DNA of 64,000 bases from Bradyrhizobium retamae. GTDB lineage: Bacteria; Pseudomonadota; Alphaproteobacteria; Rhizobiales; Xanthobacteraceae. Below, piece by piece: positions 1 through 8,844 of this stretch. The stretch covers positions 248,001-312,000 of the forward strand of contig NZ_LLYA01000001.1 in the NCBI RefSeq assembly GCF_001440415.1, read 5' to 3'. The position numbers and the translations under genes were made by a program. A model generated the notes under the pieces. It saw nothing but the letters and a program-made list of their open reading frames with translations. It was not told the origin of the DNA and ran no database searches. Within the stretch, counting starts at the first letter, position 1; each line of letters starts with the position of its first letter.

Positions 1-1
1 G

Positions 2-814
2 CGATCCCTTGCTGTCGCCCTCGCCCTCCTCGGTTCGCTGATCGTCCCGGCGGCCGCCCAACAGCAGCCCTTACGCAGCGAGTGCCTCGCGATGGCGAGC
101 ACGCCGCCACGCGCCGTTCCGGTCAGCCTGCGCCGTACCGCCGCCAAGGTGGAAGAGGTCGCGATTACCTATGTCGGGCATTCCACCTATTACATCGATA
201 CGCCCGACGGCGTGCGGATCGCGACCGACTTCAACGGCGCCTACCGGACCGGACGACTTCCTGACGTCGTCACCATGAATCGCGCGCATTCCACCCACTA
301 CACATTATTTCCTGATCCAAAGATTCCGCACGTCCTGCATGGCTGGGGCGAGAATGGACAGGCGGCGCATATCTCAACGCGCGTCGGCGACGTCTATATC
401 CGCAACGTGCCGACCGACATCCGCCGCTACTATGGCGAGGGCTTCGGCGGGGGGATGATCAAGGATGGCAACTCCATCTTCATCTTCGAAGTCGCCGGCC
501 TCTGCATCGGCCATCTCGGACATCTGCATCACAAACTCGACGAGACGCATTTTGCGGCGATCGGCCGGCTCGACATCGTGATGGTGCCGATCGACGGCAC
601 CTATACGATGTCGCTCGACGGCGTTTCCGAAATCACCCGGCGGCTGCGCTCCTCGATCGTGCTGCCGATGCACCGTTTCGCCACGCCGCTCGATGAGTTC
701 ATGCGCCTGATCGGCCAGCAGTTCCAGATCGAGCAGCGGACGGAACGGACGTTGAAGATTTCGCGCGACACGCTGCCGGGCACGCCAACGGTGATCATTC
801 TGGAAGGGGTGTGA
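2..814 (+). CDS. Secreted MBL-fold metallo-hydrolase, 5' end outside window
   Basis: The reading frame is open from base 2, so the start lies outside the window; 270 residues are visible. The visible N-terminus is a hydrophobic signal-peptide segment ending in PAAAQQQ, which suggests export. The body resembles the metallo-beta-lactamase fold: an early strand with TYVGHSTYYID, an AHSTHYT segment, a GHLGHLHH segment in place of the usual HLGH, a DGTYTM segment and a late PMHRF. Together these could supply the His/Asp ligands of a dinuclear zinc site. The substrate is unknown. The stop overlaps the start of the next, truncated reading frame. Confidence 0.75.
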   Translation, partial: RSLAVALALLGSLIVPAAAQQQPLRSECLAMASTPPRAVPVSLRRTAAKVEEVAITYVGHSTYYIDTPDGVRIATDFNGAYRTGRLPDVVTMNRAHSTHYTLFPDPKIPHVLHGWGENGQAAHISTRVGDVYIRNVPTDIRRYYGEGFGGGMIKDGNSIFIFEVAGLCIGHLGHLHHKLDETHFAAIGRLDIVMVPIDGTYTMSLDGVSEITRRLRSSIVLPMHRFATPLDEFMRLIGQQFQIEQRTERTLKISRDTLPGTPTVIILEGV

Positions 815-1440
815 AGGCAAAGCCACGGCATTCCTCGGCGTGGGATGCCGACCCCAACGTCGCCGGCATGTATGCGAGACGGCCGCAGGGGCTGTTGCTC
901 GACAGCACGTTTCGCAGGGGCTTTGCCTGCCTCGCGCCATTGGGCCTGAGCTTCGACGCCTGGCTGTTTCATCCGCAGATCGGCGAACTCACCAGCCTCG
1001 CCCGCGCTTTCCCTGACACCAAAATCGTGCTCGATCATTGCGGCGGCCCGGTCGGCATCGGCCGCTTTGCCGGCCGGCGCGACGAAGTCTTTCCGCAATG
1101 GAAGGCCTCGATCCAGGAAATCGCGCGATGCCCGAACGTCGCGGTCAAGCTCGGCGGGCTGGCGATGTGCCTGCTCGGCTACGACTTTCACCTACGCCCG
1201 AAGCCGCCGTCTTCGGAACAGGCCGCCGCCGCGTGGCGTCCCTATATCGAAACCTGCATCGAGGCCTTTGGGCCCGATCGATGCATGTTCGAAAGCAATT
1301 TTCCGCCTGATAAAGGCCAGTGCAGCTATCAGGTGATCTTCAACGCCTTCAAGCGTATCGCCGCGCAGTATAGCGAAGCCGAGAAGACGGCGCTGTTTTC
1401 GAGGACGGCGACCGACTTCTACAGGCTCACGCTGGGCTAA
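811..1440 (+). pseudogene. 5'-truncated amidohydrolase-2 (TIM-barrel) gene
   Basis: This 209-residue frame reads as the C-terminal two thirds of an amidohydrolase-2 family protein. It shows VLDHCGG, NVAVKLGG, WRPYIETCIEAFG and CMFESNFPPDKG, typical of the barrel's later strands. Family members are usually around 320-330 residues and begin with an HxH metal-binding motif, which is absent here. The frame starts at a GTG that overlaps the preceding stop, and the upstream DNA is entirely the neighbouring hydrolase gene, so the missing part is not in another frame. A deletion joining the two genes is the simplest explanation. It could still be translated, but activity is unlikely. Confidence 0.7.
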
Positions 1441-2697
1441 TTACGCCCACTCGCCCTTGCGGAATACCGGCACGCGGCTTCCGTCGGCGTGAATGCCGTC
1501 GATATCGGTTTCGGCCGATCCGATCATCCAGTCGATGTGAATGAGGCTCTTGTTGCCGCCCTGCTGGGCGATCTGCTGCGGCGTCAGCTTGTCGCCGCCA
1601 ACGAAGCATTTCGAGTAGCACTGGCCGAGCGCGATATGGGAGGCGGCGTTCTCATCGAACAGCGTGTTGAAGAACAACAGCCCGCTTTTTGAGATCGGCG
1701 AGGAATGCGGTACCAGCGCCACTTCGCCAAGACGCGCCGCGCCCTCGTCGGTGTCGAGCACCTTCCTGAGCACCTCCTCGCCGCGCGAGGCCTTTGCCTC
1801 GACGATGCGGCCTTCCTCGAACCTGACCGCCATGTTGTCGATCAGCGTGCCCTGATAGGACAGCGGCTTGGAGGAGACGACATGGCCGCTGACGCGCCGG
1901 CAATGCGGCGTGGTGAAGACTTCCTCAGTCGGGATGTTGGCGTTGCAGGTAATGCCGTTCTTCGCGGTCGAGGCGCCGCCTTCCCATTCGTGACCATCGG
2001 CAAGACCGATCGTCAGATCGGTGCCCGGGCCGGAATATTTCAGCGCGTGGAAGCGCTGGCCGTTCAGCCATTCGGTGCGCTCGCGCAGCACGGCGTTGTG
2101 TTTTTCCCATGCGGCGACGGCGCCATCCTGATCGACGCGGGACGCCGCAAAGATCGCGTCCGCCAGTTTTGCCACCGCGACGTCCTCGGGGACGTCAGGG
2201 AAAACCTGCTTGGCCCAGGACGGACTCGGATAGGCGATGATGTTCCAGTTGGTATCGAAATTGACGATCTTCTCCAGCGCCGGCTGATAGGCGATCGAAT
2301 TGGCCTTGCTGGCGCGCGCCACCTTCACGGGATCCTCGCCCGACAGCAGCATCGGATTGTCGCCGACGATGGCCAAGCGTGCGGTGTTGGCGCCGAACGC
2401 CTTCGCCATGCCCTCGTAGAGCCAGTCGGCGGCACGGTCGAAACCGGCCTCGTGGCCGTAGCGGTAGCGCGCCAGCGTGATCGCCTCGTCCGACAGTAAC
2501 GGGGTCACCAAACCCGCGCCGGCCTTGTACGCATGTACGGCAATCCGGCGCACCAGCGGCAGCGCGACCGAGGGGGCGGTCAGCAGCAGGTCCTGCCCCG
2601 GCTGTAGCCGCAAGCCGACCTTGACCGCGACTTCGGCGAGGCGGTCGAGCTTTACGGGATCAATCGAGACGGAAGCATTTCGCTCAGGTGCGGTCAT
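1441..2697 (-). CDS. Aminopeptidase, peptidase family M29
   Basis: The product is 418 residues when started at the ATG before TAPERNASVSIDPVK, a length normal for M29 aminopeptidases (AmpS/AmpT type). These are cytoplasmic dinuclear-metal enzymes that remove N-terminal residues. The C-terminal metal-binding part is recognisable: VPHSSPISKSG, LFDENAASHIALG and SLIHIDWMIGS contain the conserved Glu, His and His-x-Asp ligands. An upstream in-frame start would add 21 residues with no family support. It converges on the truncated amidohydrolase with no spacer. Confidence 0.85.
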   Translation of the reverse strand: MTAPERNASVSIDPVKLDRLAEVAVKVGLRLQPGQDLLLTAPSVALPLVRRIAVHAYKAGAGLVTPLLSDEAITLARYRYGHEAGFDRAADWLYEGMAKAFGANTARLAIVGDNPMLLSGEDPVKVARASKANSIAYQPALEKIVNFDTNWNIIAYPSPSWAKQVFPDVPEDVAVAKLADAIFAASRVDQDGAVAAWEKHNAVLRERTEWLNGQRFHALKYSGPGTDLTIGLADGHEWEGGASTAKNGITCNANIPTEEVFTTPHCRRVSGHVVSSKPLSYQGTLIDNMAVRFEEGRIVEAKASRGEEVLRKVLDTDEGAARLGEVALVPHSSPISKSGLLFFNTLFDENAASHIALGQCYSKCFVGGDKLTPQQIAQQGGNKSLIHIDWMIGSAETDIDGIHADGSRVPVFRKGEWA

Positions 2698-2970
2698 GAT
2701 TCTTTCGGCCAATGCTGAAGGATTATTAAGGCTTCGCAAGCTTCGGTCATGATGGAGCAATCATGTCAAAGCGAGCGAAGCGCCTGACAGCAATAGCACA
2801 AGAATGGCCCGGCGAAAGCCGGCCTCGTTGATGTTCCGGAATGCAATAATGCGAGCACGGAACCGTCAAAGCATGGCAGTGCCGGCGTCCATGGAGGACG
2901 ACGACGAGGATGGAATCATGGCGAGCGGCGGCTTGTTACGACCGGACGATCAACTCAACGGTTCGCGATG

Positions 2971-3258
2971 TCACAGGCCCCTTACCACCAGCACGATGGC
3001 GTCGGCGCCCGCTTTGCGATCGACCGAGATCTCCTGATATTCCGGCGAACTCTGAAATTCCTTTGCCGCGGCGTCATCGGGAAATTCCATGATCACGACC
3101 TTGTCGCGCGGCCATTCGCCTTCCAGCACGACCGGATCTGCGTCCGCTACCAGCAGCTTGCCACGGAATTTCTTGAATACGTCCGTAAAGCGCGCCTGAT
3201 AGCGATCGTAGAGTTCGCGCCGGGTGAACATCAACTGGGCGATGATGTAGACGCTCAT
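2971..3258 (-). CDS. DUF1330 family protein
   Basis: A 95-residue protein with the DUF1330 layout, a dimeric alpha+beta barrel fold: MSVYIIAQLMFT at the start, then VVLEGEWPRDKVVIMEFP and AAKEFQSSPEYQEI. Members are small cytoplasmic proteins of unclear function related to EthD/ABM monooxygenase-like folds. It is the last gene of a minus-strand run behind a Crp/Fnr regulator and may share its transcript. Confidence 0.8.
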   Translation of the reverse strand: MSVYIIAQLMFTRRELYDRYQARFTDVFKKFRGKLLVADADPVVLEGEWPRDKVVIMEFPDDAAAKEFQSSPEYQEISVDRKAGADAIVLVVRGL

Positions 3259-3308
3259 GGGCTATCCTGTGTTGGACTTCCGTTTGAGGTATCCGCGCGA
3301 GATCGGCG

Positions 3309-4031
3309 CTAGTGATTGCGTTGCTCGGCGATGAAGTCGTCGAGGCGCTTAGTATTGCGGATCACGATCTTGCCGCGGCTCTTGGAGATCAGCCCGAGCC
3401 GCTCGAATTCGGACAGCGCGATCGCGACCCAGCTTCGGCTCACGCCGATCATCCTGGCGAGTTCCTGCTGCGTCAGGTCGACCACGGAGAGGCATTGCTG
3501 CGGCGTATCACCCGGCTCCGGCCGCGCCAGCGATTTGAGCACCGTGCCGAGCCGCACCGAGGCGCGGTCCAGCACCATCGGCCCGCTGCGTTCGATGCTC
3601 TCAATCGAGAGAATGGCGAGCAGCCGGGTGATGTTCCAGTGGAACGGCGGAATTTCCACGAGGCAATGCAGGAAATCGGTGCGCGTCATGATGGACGCGG
3701 TGGCCGATTCCAACGATTCGGCCGATAGGATGCGGCTCTGTCCGGTGACGGTTGCCGCCAGCCCGAGGATCGTGCCCGGCAGGCAGATGCCGAAGGTGAA
3801 TTGTTCGCCGTTCTCCAGCGTCTGGAACAGCCTGATACGGCCCTCGGTGACGAGCAGCAGCGTATCGCTCGGCTCGTCCTGATCGAACAGGATTTCCTTC
3901 GGTTCGAACGACACAACCTCCATGCGATCGAGGATCGTCTGACGCTGTGCCGCGCTCAATCCCTCGGTCGCGATATTCCATTTCGGCGACAGCGTTCTGG
4001 CGGGAACCTGCGCATCAGGCAGGGTTTGCAT
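3309..4031 (-). CDS. Crp/Fnr family transcriptional regulator
   Basis: A 240-residue regulator. Residues about 20-140 form a cyclic-nucleotide-binding-like beta-roll (EILFDQDEPSDTLLLVTEGRIRLF, GEQFTFGICLPG). The C-terminal part is a Crp-type winged helix with VDLTQQELARMIGVSRSWV as the recognition unit. No N-terminal Cys cluster of the FNR kind is present. The start was chosen at the ATG 7 bases after an AGAAAGGA ribosome site; it overlaps the preceding Fe-S gene by 17 bases, which implies co-translation. It probably controls, or responds with, the redox gene upstream; the effector is unknown. Confidence 0.82.
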   Translation of the reverse strand: MQTLPDAQVPARTLSPKWNIATEGLSAAQRQTILDRMEVVSFEPKEILFDQDEPSDTLLLVTEGRIRLFQTLENGEQFTFGICLPGTILGLAATVTGQSRILSAESLESATASIMTRTDFLHCLVEIPPFHWNITRLLAILSIESIERSGPMVLDRASVRLGTVLKSLARPEPGDTPQQCLSVVDLTQQELARMIGVSRSWVAIALSEFERLGLISKSRGKIVIRNTKRLDDFIAEQRNH

Positions 4032-5346
4032 GCGCATGTCCTTTCTCAAAACAATCAAGCTGCCCCTTGAATTCCAGCGACGCGAAGATGGCAGGTCCAT
4101 GCTGCTTGAGCCATTCCGGATCGATGTCCAGGCCATTGGCTTGCAAATAGGGGCGGCCTTCTTCGACGATCATCTGCCAGTCATCGAGGAGGCGAAACTC
4201 CTTCAGCCGATCGGCATGAGGCACGCCGCCAAGCGCTTCGACCAGCAGATCGGTGTAATTGAGCACACGGAACTTTCCATCGGCCTCCGCGCCGATGAAA
4301 ACGGCGTGGCAGCCATGGTAGAGCGTAACCAGGATATCGGCGCCCGTCGCGTCTGCGCGCGCAAGAAGCTCGTTGTGTTCGCGTGCGGCCAATTCCGGCG
4401 ACTTGCTGCAGCCGGAGCCGCCGCAGGTGTAGCCCGATTCAAAAACGGTTTCGATGATTTCGAGGCCCGGAATCGCGCGCAACAACAAATCGACATTGCG
4501 GCAGATATCGGCGCGGCCGACATGCGCATGGACGATGACGCGGCGTGCGATGGGGATCACAAATTTTTCCCGCAGTTCGTCAATTCGGCTGACGAGATAT
4601 TCGGTCAAATGGTCGAAGTCGTAGCTGCTCTTGCGATAGCCTTCGAGGGTTTCGCCAAGGTGCAACTGGCACGTCGGGCACCAGTTCAGCACCCGCTCCG
4701 GACTGAACCCTTCGAAACGATCGATCGCGTTCGCGGTGACGCGTTCGCCGGTGCGGATTTCACCTTCCCATTTGGTGGCGATGACGCCGCAACAGGAAGA
4801 CGGGCCGCCGACGACTTCATAGTCGGCATCCAGCGCGTCGAGCACGGCCACCGAGTTGAACAGCAAATGGGGCGTTCGCAGCGCGTTGCAGCCGAGATAG
4901 AATACGATCGGCGCGCGCCTCCTGCGAGGCGGCACGAATACGCGGCGGAATTCCTCAGGGATAAGCTGCATGGCGGCCATGATTTTGATGGCGCGCGACA
5001 TGCGACGAAAAAGCTCGGGGGTTTTCGATCCGCGCGACGCAGATCTCGCGCTGGCAAGCGCGAGCATCTTGCGCGGATTGATCTCCTCGGGACAAGCGGG
5101 GATGCAGAGACCGCAGCCGTTGCAAGTCGACGCCCACGTGTCCGAAGCCGGATCGAGTTGTTCCTGCCCGCTGAGGAAGTCCACGATGCCGCCGACGACC
5201 TGACCTGGCACCGTATTCACCGCGGCGCCATACGGAATGACCGGGCATACGCTGACGCATTGGCCGCATTTCGTGCAGCGGTCCGCGATGGCCTGCGCCT
5301 CGGCCGTGAGGAAATTCGCGAGGGACTGCGGTGCAGAGCGTTCCAT
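4015..5346 (-). CDS. Two-[4Fe-4S] heterodisulfide-reductase/GlpC-like oxidoreductase subunit
   Basis: A 443-residue protein. Two ferredoxin-type clusters lie at the N-terminus: Cys24/27/30/34 in RCTKCGQCVSVCP and Cys75/78/81/85 in TCNGCGLCIPACP. Two CCG domains follow (GCNALRTP...SSCCG...CPTCQ, then TCGGSGCS...YHGCHAVF), the arrangement of HdrD/GlpC/GlcF-type electron-transfer subunits. No FAD-oxidase partner is adjacent, so the substrate cannot be named. It lies 4 bases after the RidA-family gene and overlaps the downstream Crp/Fnr gene, forming a tight operon. Confidence 0.78.
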   Translation of the reverse strand: MERSAPQSLANFLTAEAQAIADRCTKCGQCVSVCPVIPYGAAVNTVPGQVVGGIVDFLSGQEQLDPASDTWASTCNGCGLCIPACPEEINPRKMLALASARSASRGSKTPELFRRMSRAIKIMAAMQLIPEEFRRVFVPPRRRRAPIVFYLGCNALRTPHLLFNSVAVLDALDADYEVVGGPSSCCGVIATKWEGEIRTGERVTANAIDRFEGFSPERVLNWCPTCQLHLGETLEGYRKSSYDFDHLTEYLVSRIDELREKFVIPIARRVIVHAHVGRADICRNVDLLLRAIPGLEIIETVFESGYTCGGSGCSKSPELAAREHNELLARADATGADILVTLYHGCHAVFIGAEADGKFRVLNYTDLLVEALGGVPHADRLKEFRLLDDWQMIVEEGRPYLQANGLDIDPEWLKQHGPAIFASLEFKGQLDCFEKGHAHANPA

Positions 5347-5350
5347 CGCA

Positions 5351-5740
5351 TCAATCCAGGCAAACGATGGCTTCGATTTCGACCAGCATGCGCGGATCGA
5401 CGAGCCTGCTCACCTCGACCAGCGTCGCGGCAGGACGGCCGCTAAAATGGGGAAACCGGATATCGCGGGTGTCGTGGTTGAAGCGGTCGATGTCGGTCGT
5501 GAAGATGGTGAATTTGACCACGTTGTCGAACGAGGTCGCGGCGTGCTCGAGAATATCGGCCAGATTGGCAAAGCACTGCGCGACCTGCGCACGCATGTCG
5601 CCTTCGCCGACGACTCCACCGTCGGCGTCGCGCGCGGTAATTCCGGCAGTGTGCAGCAGGCGCCCGGACGAAATCACGCCCAGCGAAAACGGCACGTTGC
5701 TTTCAAAATGCTTTCCCAACATCAGGGCTGTCCTGGCCAT
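5351..5740 (-). CDS. RidA/YjgF/UK114 family protein
   Basis: A 129-residue protein when begun at the ATG after GGGAGATTGC. It has the RidA trimer fold signatures: PFSLGVISSGRLLHTAG, QVAQCFANLADILEHAATSFDNVVKFTIF and the late RPAATLVEVSRLVDPRMLVEIEAIV. RidA proteins hydrolyse reactive enamine/imine intermediates, but this divergent member may belong to another subfamily. It is the first gene of the minus-strand cluster leading into the Fe-S reductase and Crp/Fnr genes. Confidence 0.82.
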   Translation of the reverse strand: MARTALMLGKHFESNVPFSLGVISSGRLLHTAGITARDADGGVVGEGDMRAQVAQCFANLADILEHAATSFDNVVKFTIFTTDIDRFNHDTRDIRFPHFSGRPAATLVEVSRLVDPRMLVEIEAIVCLD

Positions 5741-5861
5741 GCAATCTCCCAGCATCCATTTCAAAACATGGATGCAAGGTTAGCCCAGGTCGGCAAAAAT
5801 CTCTGTTAAGTAGTCGGCATTCGCGCTCCGGAAACGTGTTCCGGACCCTCGATGGCGACCG

Positions 5862-7760
5862 TTAGCCGCGAAATTTCTTCTTTTTGTTCTTCCCGAAGGC
5901 GGCCTTGGCGGGCGCTTCCCCTTCCTGCCGCGGCTTTCTGGCGTAGGCCGGCTTATCCCGACGCTGGCCCCTGGTGGCGAAATTCGCCCGGTCAGCGGCC
6001 TCGGGTTTGTCGGATCGCGTGTCATATCCATTGTTGGTTTCGCGATGAGGCTTGCCGCTGTGAGCTTTGCCATGCGGCTTCGAGGGTCGCGCCTCCTCGC
6101 GCGGCGAGGCATTCGTCATCGCCTCGATGCGAATGCTGTCTTCCTTGTCGGGACGGCGAACTCTGGCGGCGAAGCGGTCGGCGACGCGCGCGGAAATCTC
6201 GAACTCGGTGACGCTGTCGAGAATACGAATGGCGCCAATATCTTCCTTCTTGATGCTGCCGCGGCGGCACAACATCGGCAGCAGCCAACGCGCTTCCGCG
6301 TTCTTCCGGCGTCCGATCGCGGCGCTGAACCACACGGTGTCCTCCGCCATGCGGTGGCGCGTCGAGGATTTCGTTGGCTTCACTCCCTTTCCAGCCTCGC
6401 GATCGGTCCGCTCGCGGGCGCGCTCGGCACGAGATTTGACGCGCTCCTCGCCGGGATCGACGATGTCCTCGGGAGAGGGCAATCGCGCGCGATAGAGCCG
6501 CGCCAGCGCGGTGGCGATCTCTTGCGACGACCGTTCCGCAAGCAAGCTTTGCGCGAGTGCCTCATCCTCTGCCGTTATTTCGCCTGCGAACACATCATCG
6601 CGCAACAGCCGCTCCTGATCGAGCTTGCGGATTTCATCCGGCTGCGGCGCCAAGCCCCAGGCCGCGTCGATGCCTGCGAGCTTGAGCAACATATCCGCGC
6701 GACGCCGCCGCGCCGGCGGCACCAGCAAGATACTGACGCCCTTGCGACCGGCCCGCCCGGTGCGCCCCGAGCGATGCTGCATGACTTCCGGATCGTTCGG
6801 CAGATCGGCGTGGATGACGAGGTCCAGGTTCGGCAAATCGATGCCGCGCGCGGCAACGTCGGTAGCAACGCAAACGCGGGCGCGACCGTCGCGCAAGGCC
6901 TGCAGCGCCAGCGTTCGCTCGTTCTGGGTCAACTCGCCCGACAGCGCCACCACGGAGAAGCCGCGCTCCAGCAGCGTTGCCTGCAGATGCCGCACGGCCT
7001 CGCGCGTGTTGCAAAACACCAGGGTGCCAGGCGATTCGAAATAGCGGAGGAGATTGACGACGGCGTGCTCGACATCGCCGGCGGCGATCCGGATCGCGCG
7101 ATACTCGATATCGGCATGACCGCCCTCGTCGCCGGCGACTTCAACGCGGAAGGCGTCTTGCTGATATTCCTTCGCCAGCGCAATGATGCCGCGAGGAAGG
7201 GTGGCCGAGAACAATAGCGTGCGGCGGCTCTCCGGCGTGGCCTGCAGGATGAATTCCATGTCCTCGCGAAAACCGAGATCGAGCATCTCGTCAGCCTCGT
7301 CGAGCACGATCGCCTTCAACTCGCTGACGTCAAGTCGGCCGCGCCGCAAATGATCGCAGAGTCGCCCCGGCGTGCCGACCACGATATGGGCGCCCGCGGC
7401 CAGCTCGCGCTGCTCGCGGCGCGGATCCATGCCGCCGACGCAGGAAACCACGCGGGCGTCCGCATGCTGATAGAGCCAGCCGAGTTCGCGGTGCACCTGA
7501 AGCGCAAGCTCGCGGGTCGGCGCGACAATCAATGCAAGGGGCGCGGCAGCCCGCTCGAATCGTTCGGCGTCATCCAGCAGGTTCGTTCCAATCGCCAGAC
7601 CATAGGCGACCGTTTTGCCGGAACCGGTTTGCGCAGAAACGAGCAGGTCACGGCCATCAGCATCGTCGGCCAGCACCGCCGTCTGCACCGGCGTCAGCCG
7701 ATCATAATTGCGTTCCGCCAAAGCTCGGGCGAGCGGCGCATTTGCGGGCAGTAATGTCAC
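5862..7760 (-). CDS. DEAD-box RNA helicase with DbpA-like RNA-binding domain
   Basis: A 632-residue helicase. Visible motifs in order: Q-motif region (YDRLTPVQ), motif I AQTGSGKT, Ia PTREL, GG and TPGR, motif II DEAD, motif III SAT, motif V ATDVAARGID and motif VI HRSGRTGR. Around residues 475-540 there is a DbpA-type RNA-binding domain (TVWFSAAIGRRKNAEARWLL, GAIRILDSVTEFEIS). A long basic, low-complexity tail ends in KNKKKKFRG. It is likely a cytoplasmic ATP-dependent RNA remodeller in ribosome assembly or cold adaptation. A terminator-like hairpin lies in its leader. Confidence 0.92.
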   Translation of the reverse strand: MTLLPANAPLARALAERNYDRLTPVQTAVLADDADGRDLLVSAQTGSGKTVAYGLAIGTNLLDDAERFERAAAPLALIVAPTRELALQVHRELGWLYQHADARVVSCVGGMDPRREQRELAAGAHIVVGTPGRLCDHLRRGRLDVSELKAIVLDEADEMLDLGFREDMEFILQATPESRRTLLFSATLPRGIIALAKEYQQDAFRVEVAGDEGGHADIEYRAIRIAAGDVEHAVVNLLRYFESPGTLVFCNTREAVRHLQATLLERGFSVVALSGELTQNERTLALQALRDGRARVCVATDVAARGIDLPNLDLVIHADLPNDPEVMQHRSGRTGRAGRKGVSILLVPPARRRRADMLLKLAGIDAAWGLAPQPDEIRKLDQERLLRDDVFAGEITAEDEALAQSLLAERSSQEIATALARLYRARLPSPEDIVDPGEERVKSRAERARERTDREAGKGVKPTKSSTRHRMAEDTVWFSAAIGRRKNAEARWLLPMLCRRGSIKKEDIGAIRILDSVTEFEISARVADRFAARVRRPDKEDSIRIEAMTNASPREEARPSKPHGKAHSGKPHRETNNGYDTRSDKPEAADRANFATRGQRRDKPAYARKPRQEGEAPAKAAFGKNKKKKFRG

Positions 7761-7826
7761 GAGATGTCAGACCTTGGTTGGCGTTGTCGGCCGGGAATAT
7801 GAAAAGGGCGCCTCGAACCGAAATGA

Positions 7827-7857
7827 CTTAAAAAGCTGCGCATTGACGACGCGCAGC
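7827..7857 (-). promoter_or_regulatory. Terminator-like hairpin upstream of the helicase gene
   Basis: On the minus strand GCTGCGC, a 9-base loop and GCGCAGC are followed by TTTTTAAG. The hairpin ends about 67 bases before the helicase start. It is either an attenuator in a longer leader or a terminator for read-through from the right. The remaining bases from 7761 to 8048 show no gene. Confidence 0.4.
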
Positions 7858-8048
7858 CGCACGGCCTGACGGTTGAATGAGGTGGGGATGCTTTAGGCGA
7901 AATCCAGCCGGGACGCCATCCATTCTTTGCAGGTCAGCCGATCACTTCTGCGACGGTTAACCTTCTACGCTGCCGGCTGGGAATTCCGGGATGATCCGCT
8001 ACACTAGGGTTTTCCGGGTATTTCAGCCGTGGTTTTCAACTTAGCCAT

Positions 8049-8780
8049 ATGGGGCCATGCACCGTGACCGCGTTCAAGACCATTCGCGCCCGCGCCGAGA
8101 AGCGCAAGGGCGGGCCGAGGGCACTCGCCAAGCTGCTGCCGGCCAAGCCGGACCCGAAGGCGCTCGCCAAGCTCGGCGACGACCGGATTCTCGCCGAAAT
8201 GACCAAGCGGGTGTTCTGCGCGGGCTTTGCCTGGAGCGTGATCGAGAGCAAATGGCCGGGATTCGAAAAGGCGTTTCTCGGCTTCAAGCCCGGGCCGCTG
8301 ACGCTGCAGCCGGATGATTTCTGGGACGGCCTGATGAAGGACACCCGCATCGTGCGCAACGGCGCCAAGATCATGTCGGTGCGCGCCAATGCCGGTTTCG
8401 TCCGCGACGTTGCGAAGGAGCACGGCAGTTTCGGCAAGTTCCTTGCGAATTGGCCGTCGTCGGACCAGGCCGGATTGCTGGAACTGCTGGCCAAGCGCGG
8501 CAGCCGGCTCGGCGGCAATACCGGGCAGATGATGCTGCGTTTCCTCGGCTGGGATGGATTCGTCACCTCCAGCGACGTGATCCTGTGCCTGCGCGATGCT
8601 GGTCTCGACATTGCGGAGACGGTTACCTCCAAGCGCGATCTCGCGAAGGTGCAGGCGCAGTTCAATGCATGGGCGGAGGAAAGCGGTCTTCCCTATGTGC
8701 AGCTTTCGCGGATTTGTGCGCTGTCGATCGGCGAGAATTATTCGGCCGAGAAGTTGGCCAGTTTCGGCGCGGATGAATGA
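8049..8780 (+). CDS. DNA-3-methyladenine glycosylase I-like protein
   Basis: About 243 residues with the all-helical layout of Tag-type glycosylases: DDRILAEMTKRVFCAGFAWSVIESKWPGFEKAF, then RNGAKIMSVRANAGFV, then LGWDGFVTSSDVILCLRDAGLDI. Tag enzymes excise 3-methyladenine from DNA, but the canonical zinc-binding residues are not obvious, so substrate activity is uncertain. The start is ambiguous between ATG 8049 and GTG 8064; the latter gives the more family-like N-terminus TAFKTIRARAEKRKGG. It is a single gene with convergent or divergent neighbours. Confidence 0.6.
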   Translation: MGPCTVTAFKTIRARAEKRKGGPRALAKLLPAKPDPKALAKLGDDRILAEMTKRVFCAGFAWSVIESKWPGFEKAFLGFKPGPLTLQPDDFWDGLMKDTRIVRNGAKIMSVRANAGFVRDVAKEHGSFGKFLANWPSSDQAGLLELLAKRGSRLGGNTGQMMLRFLGWDGFVTSSDVILCLRDAGLDIAETVTSKRDLAKVQAQFNAWAEESGLPYVQLSRICALSIGENYSAEKLASFGADE

Positions 8781-8844
8781 TGGGGTCGCTTCCGCCTTCG
8801 CTCTTCGAGCCAGGGCGCGACAAGTCCGCTCCACCTACGCGATC

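Noticed and set aside
4030..5445. Long plus-strand ORF opposite the Fe-S reductase gene
   Set aside because: It is the antisense of a gene with clear Cys-cluster motifs; high G+C makes such long shadows common, and its translation shows no family signature.
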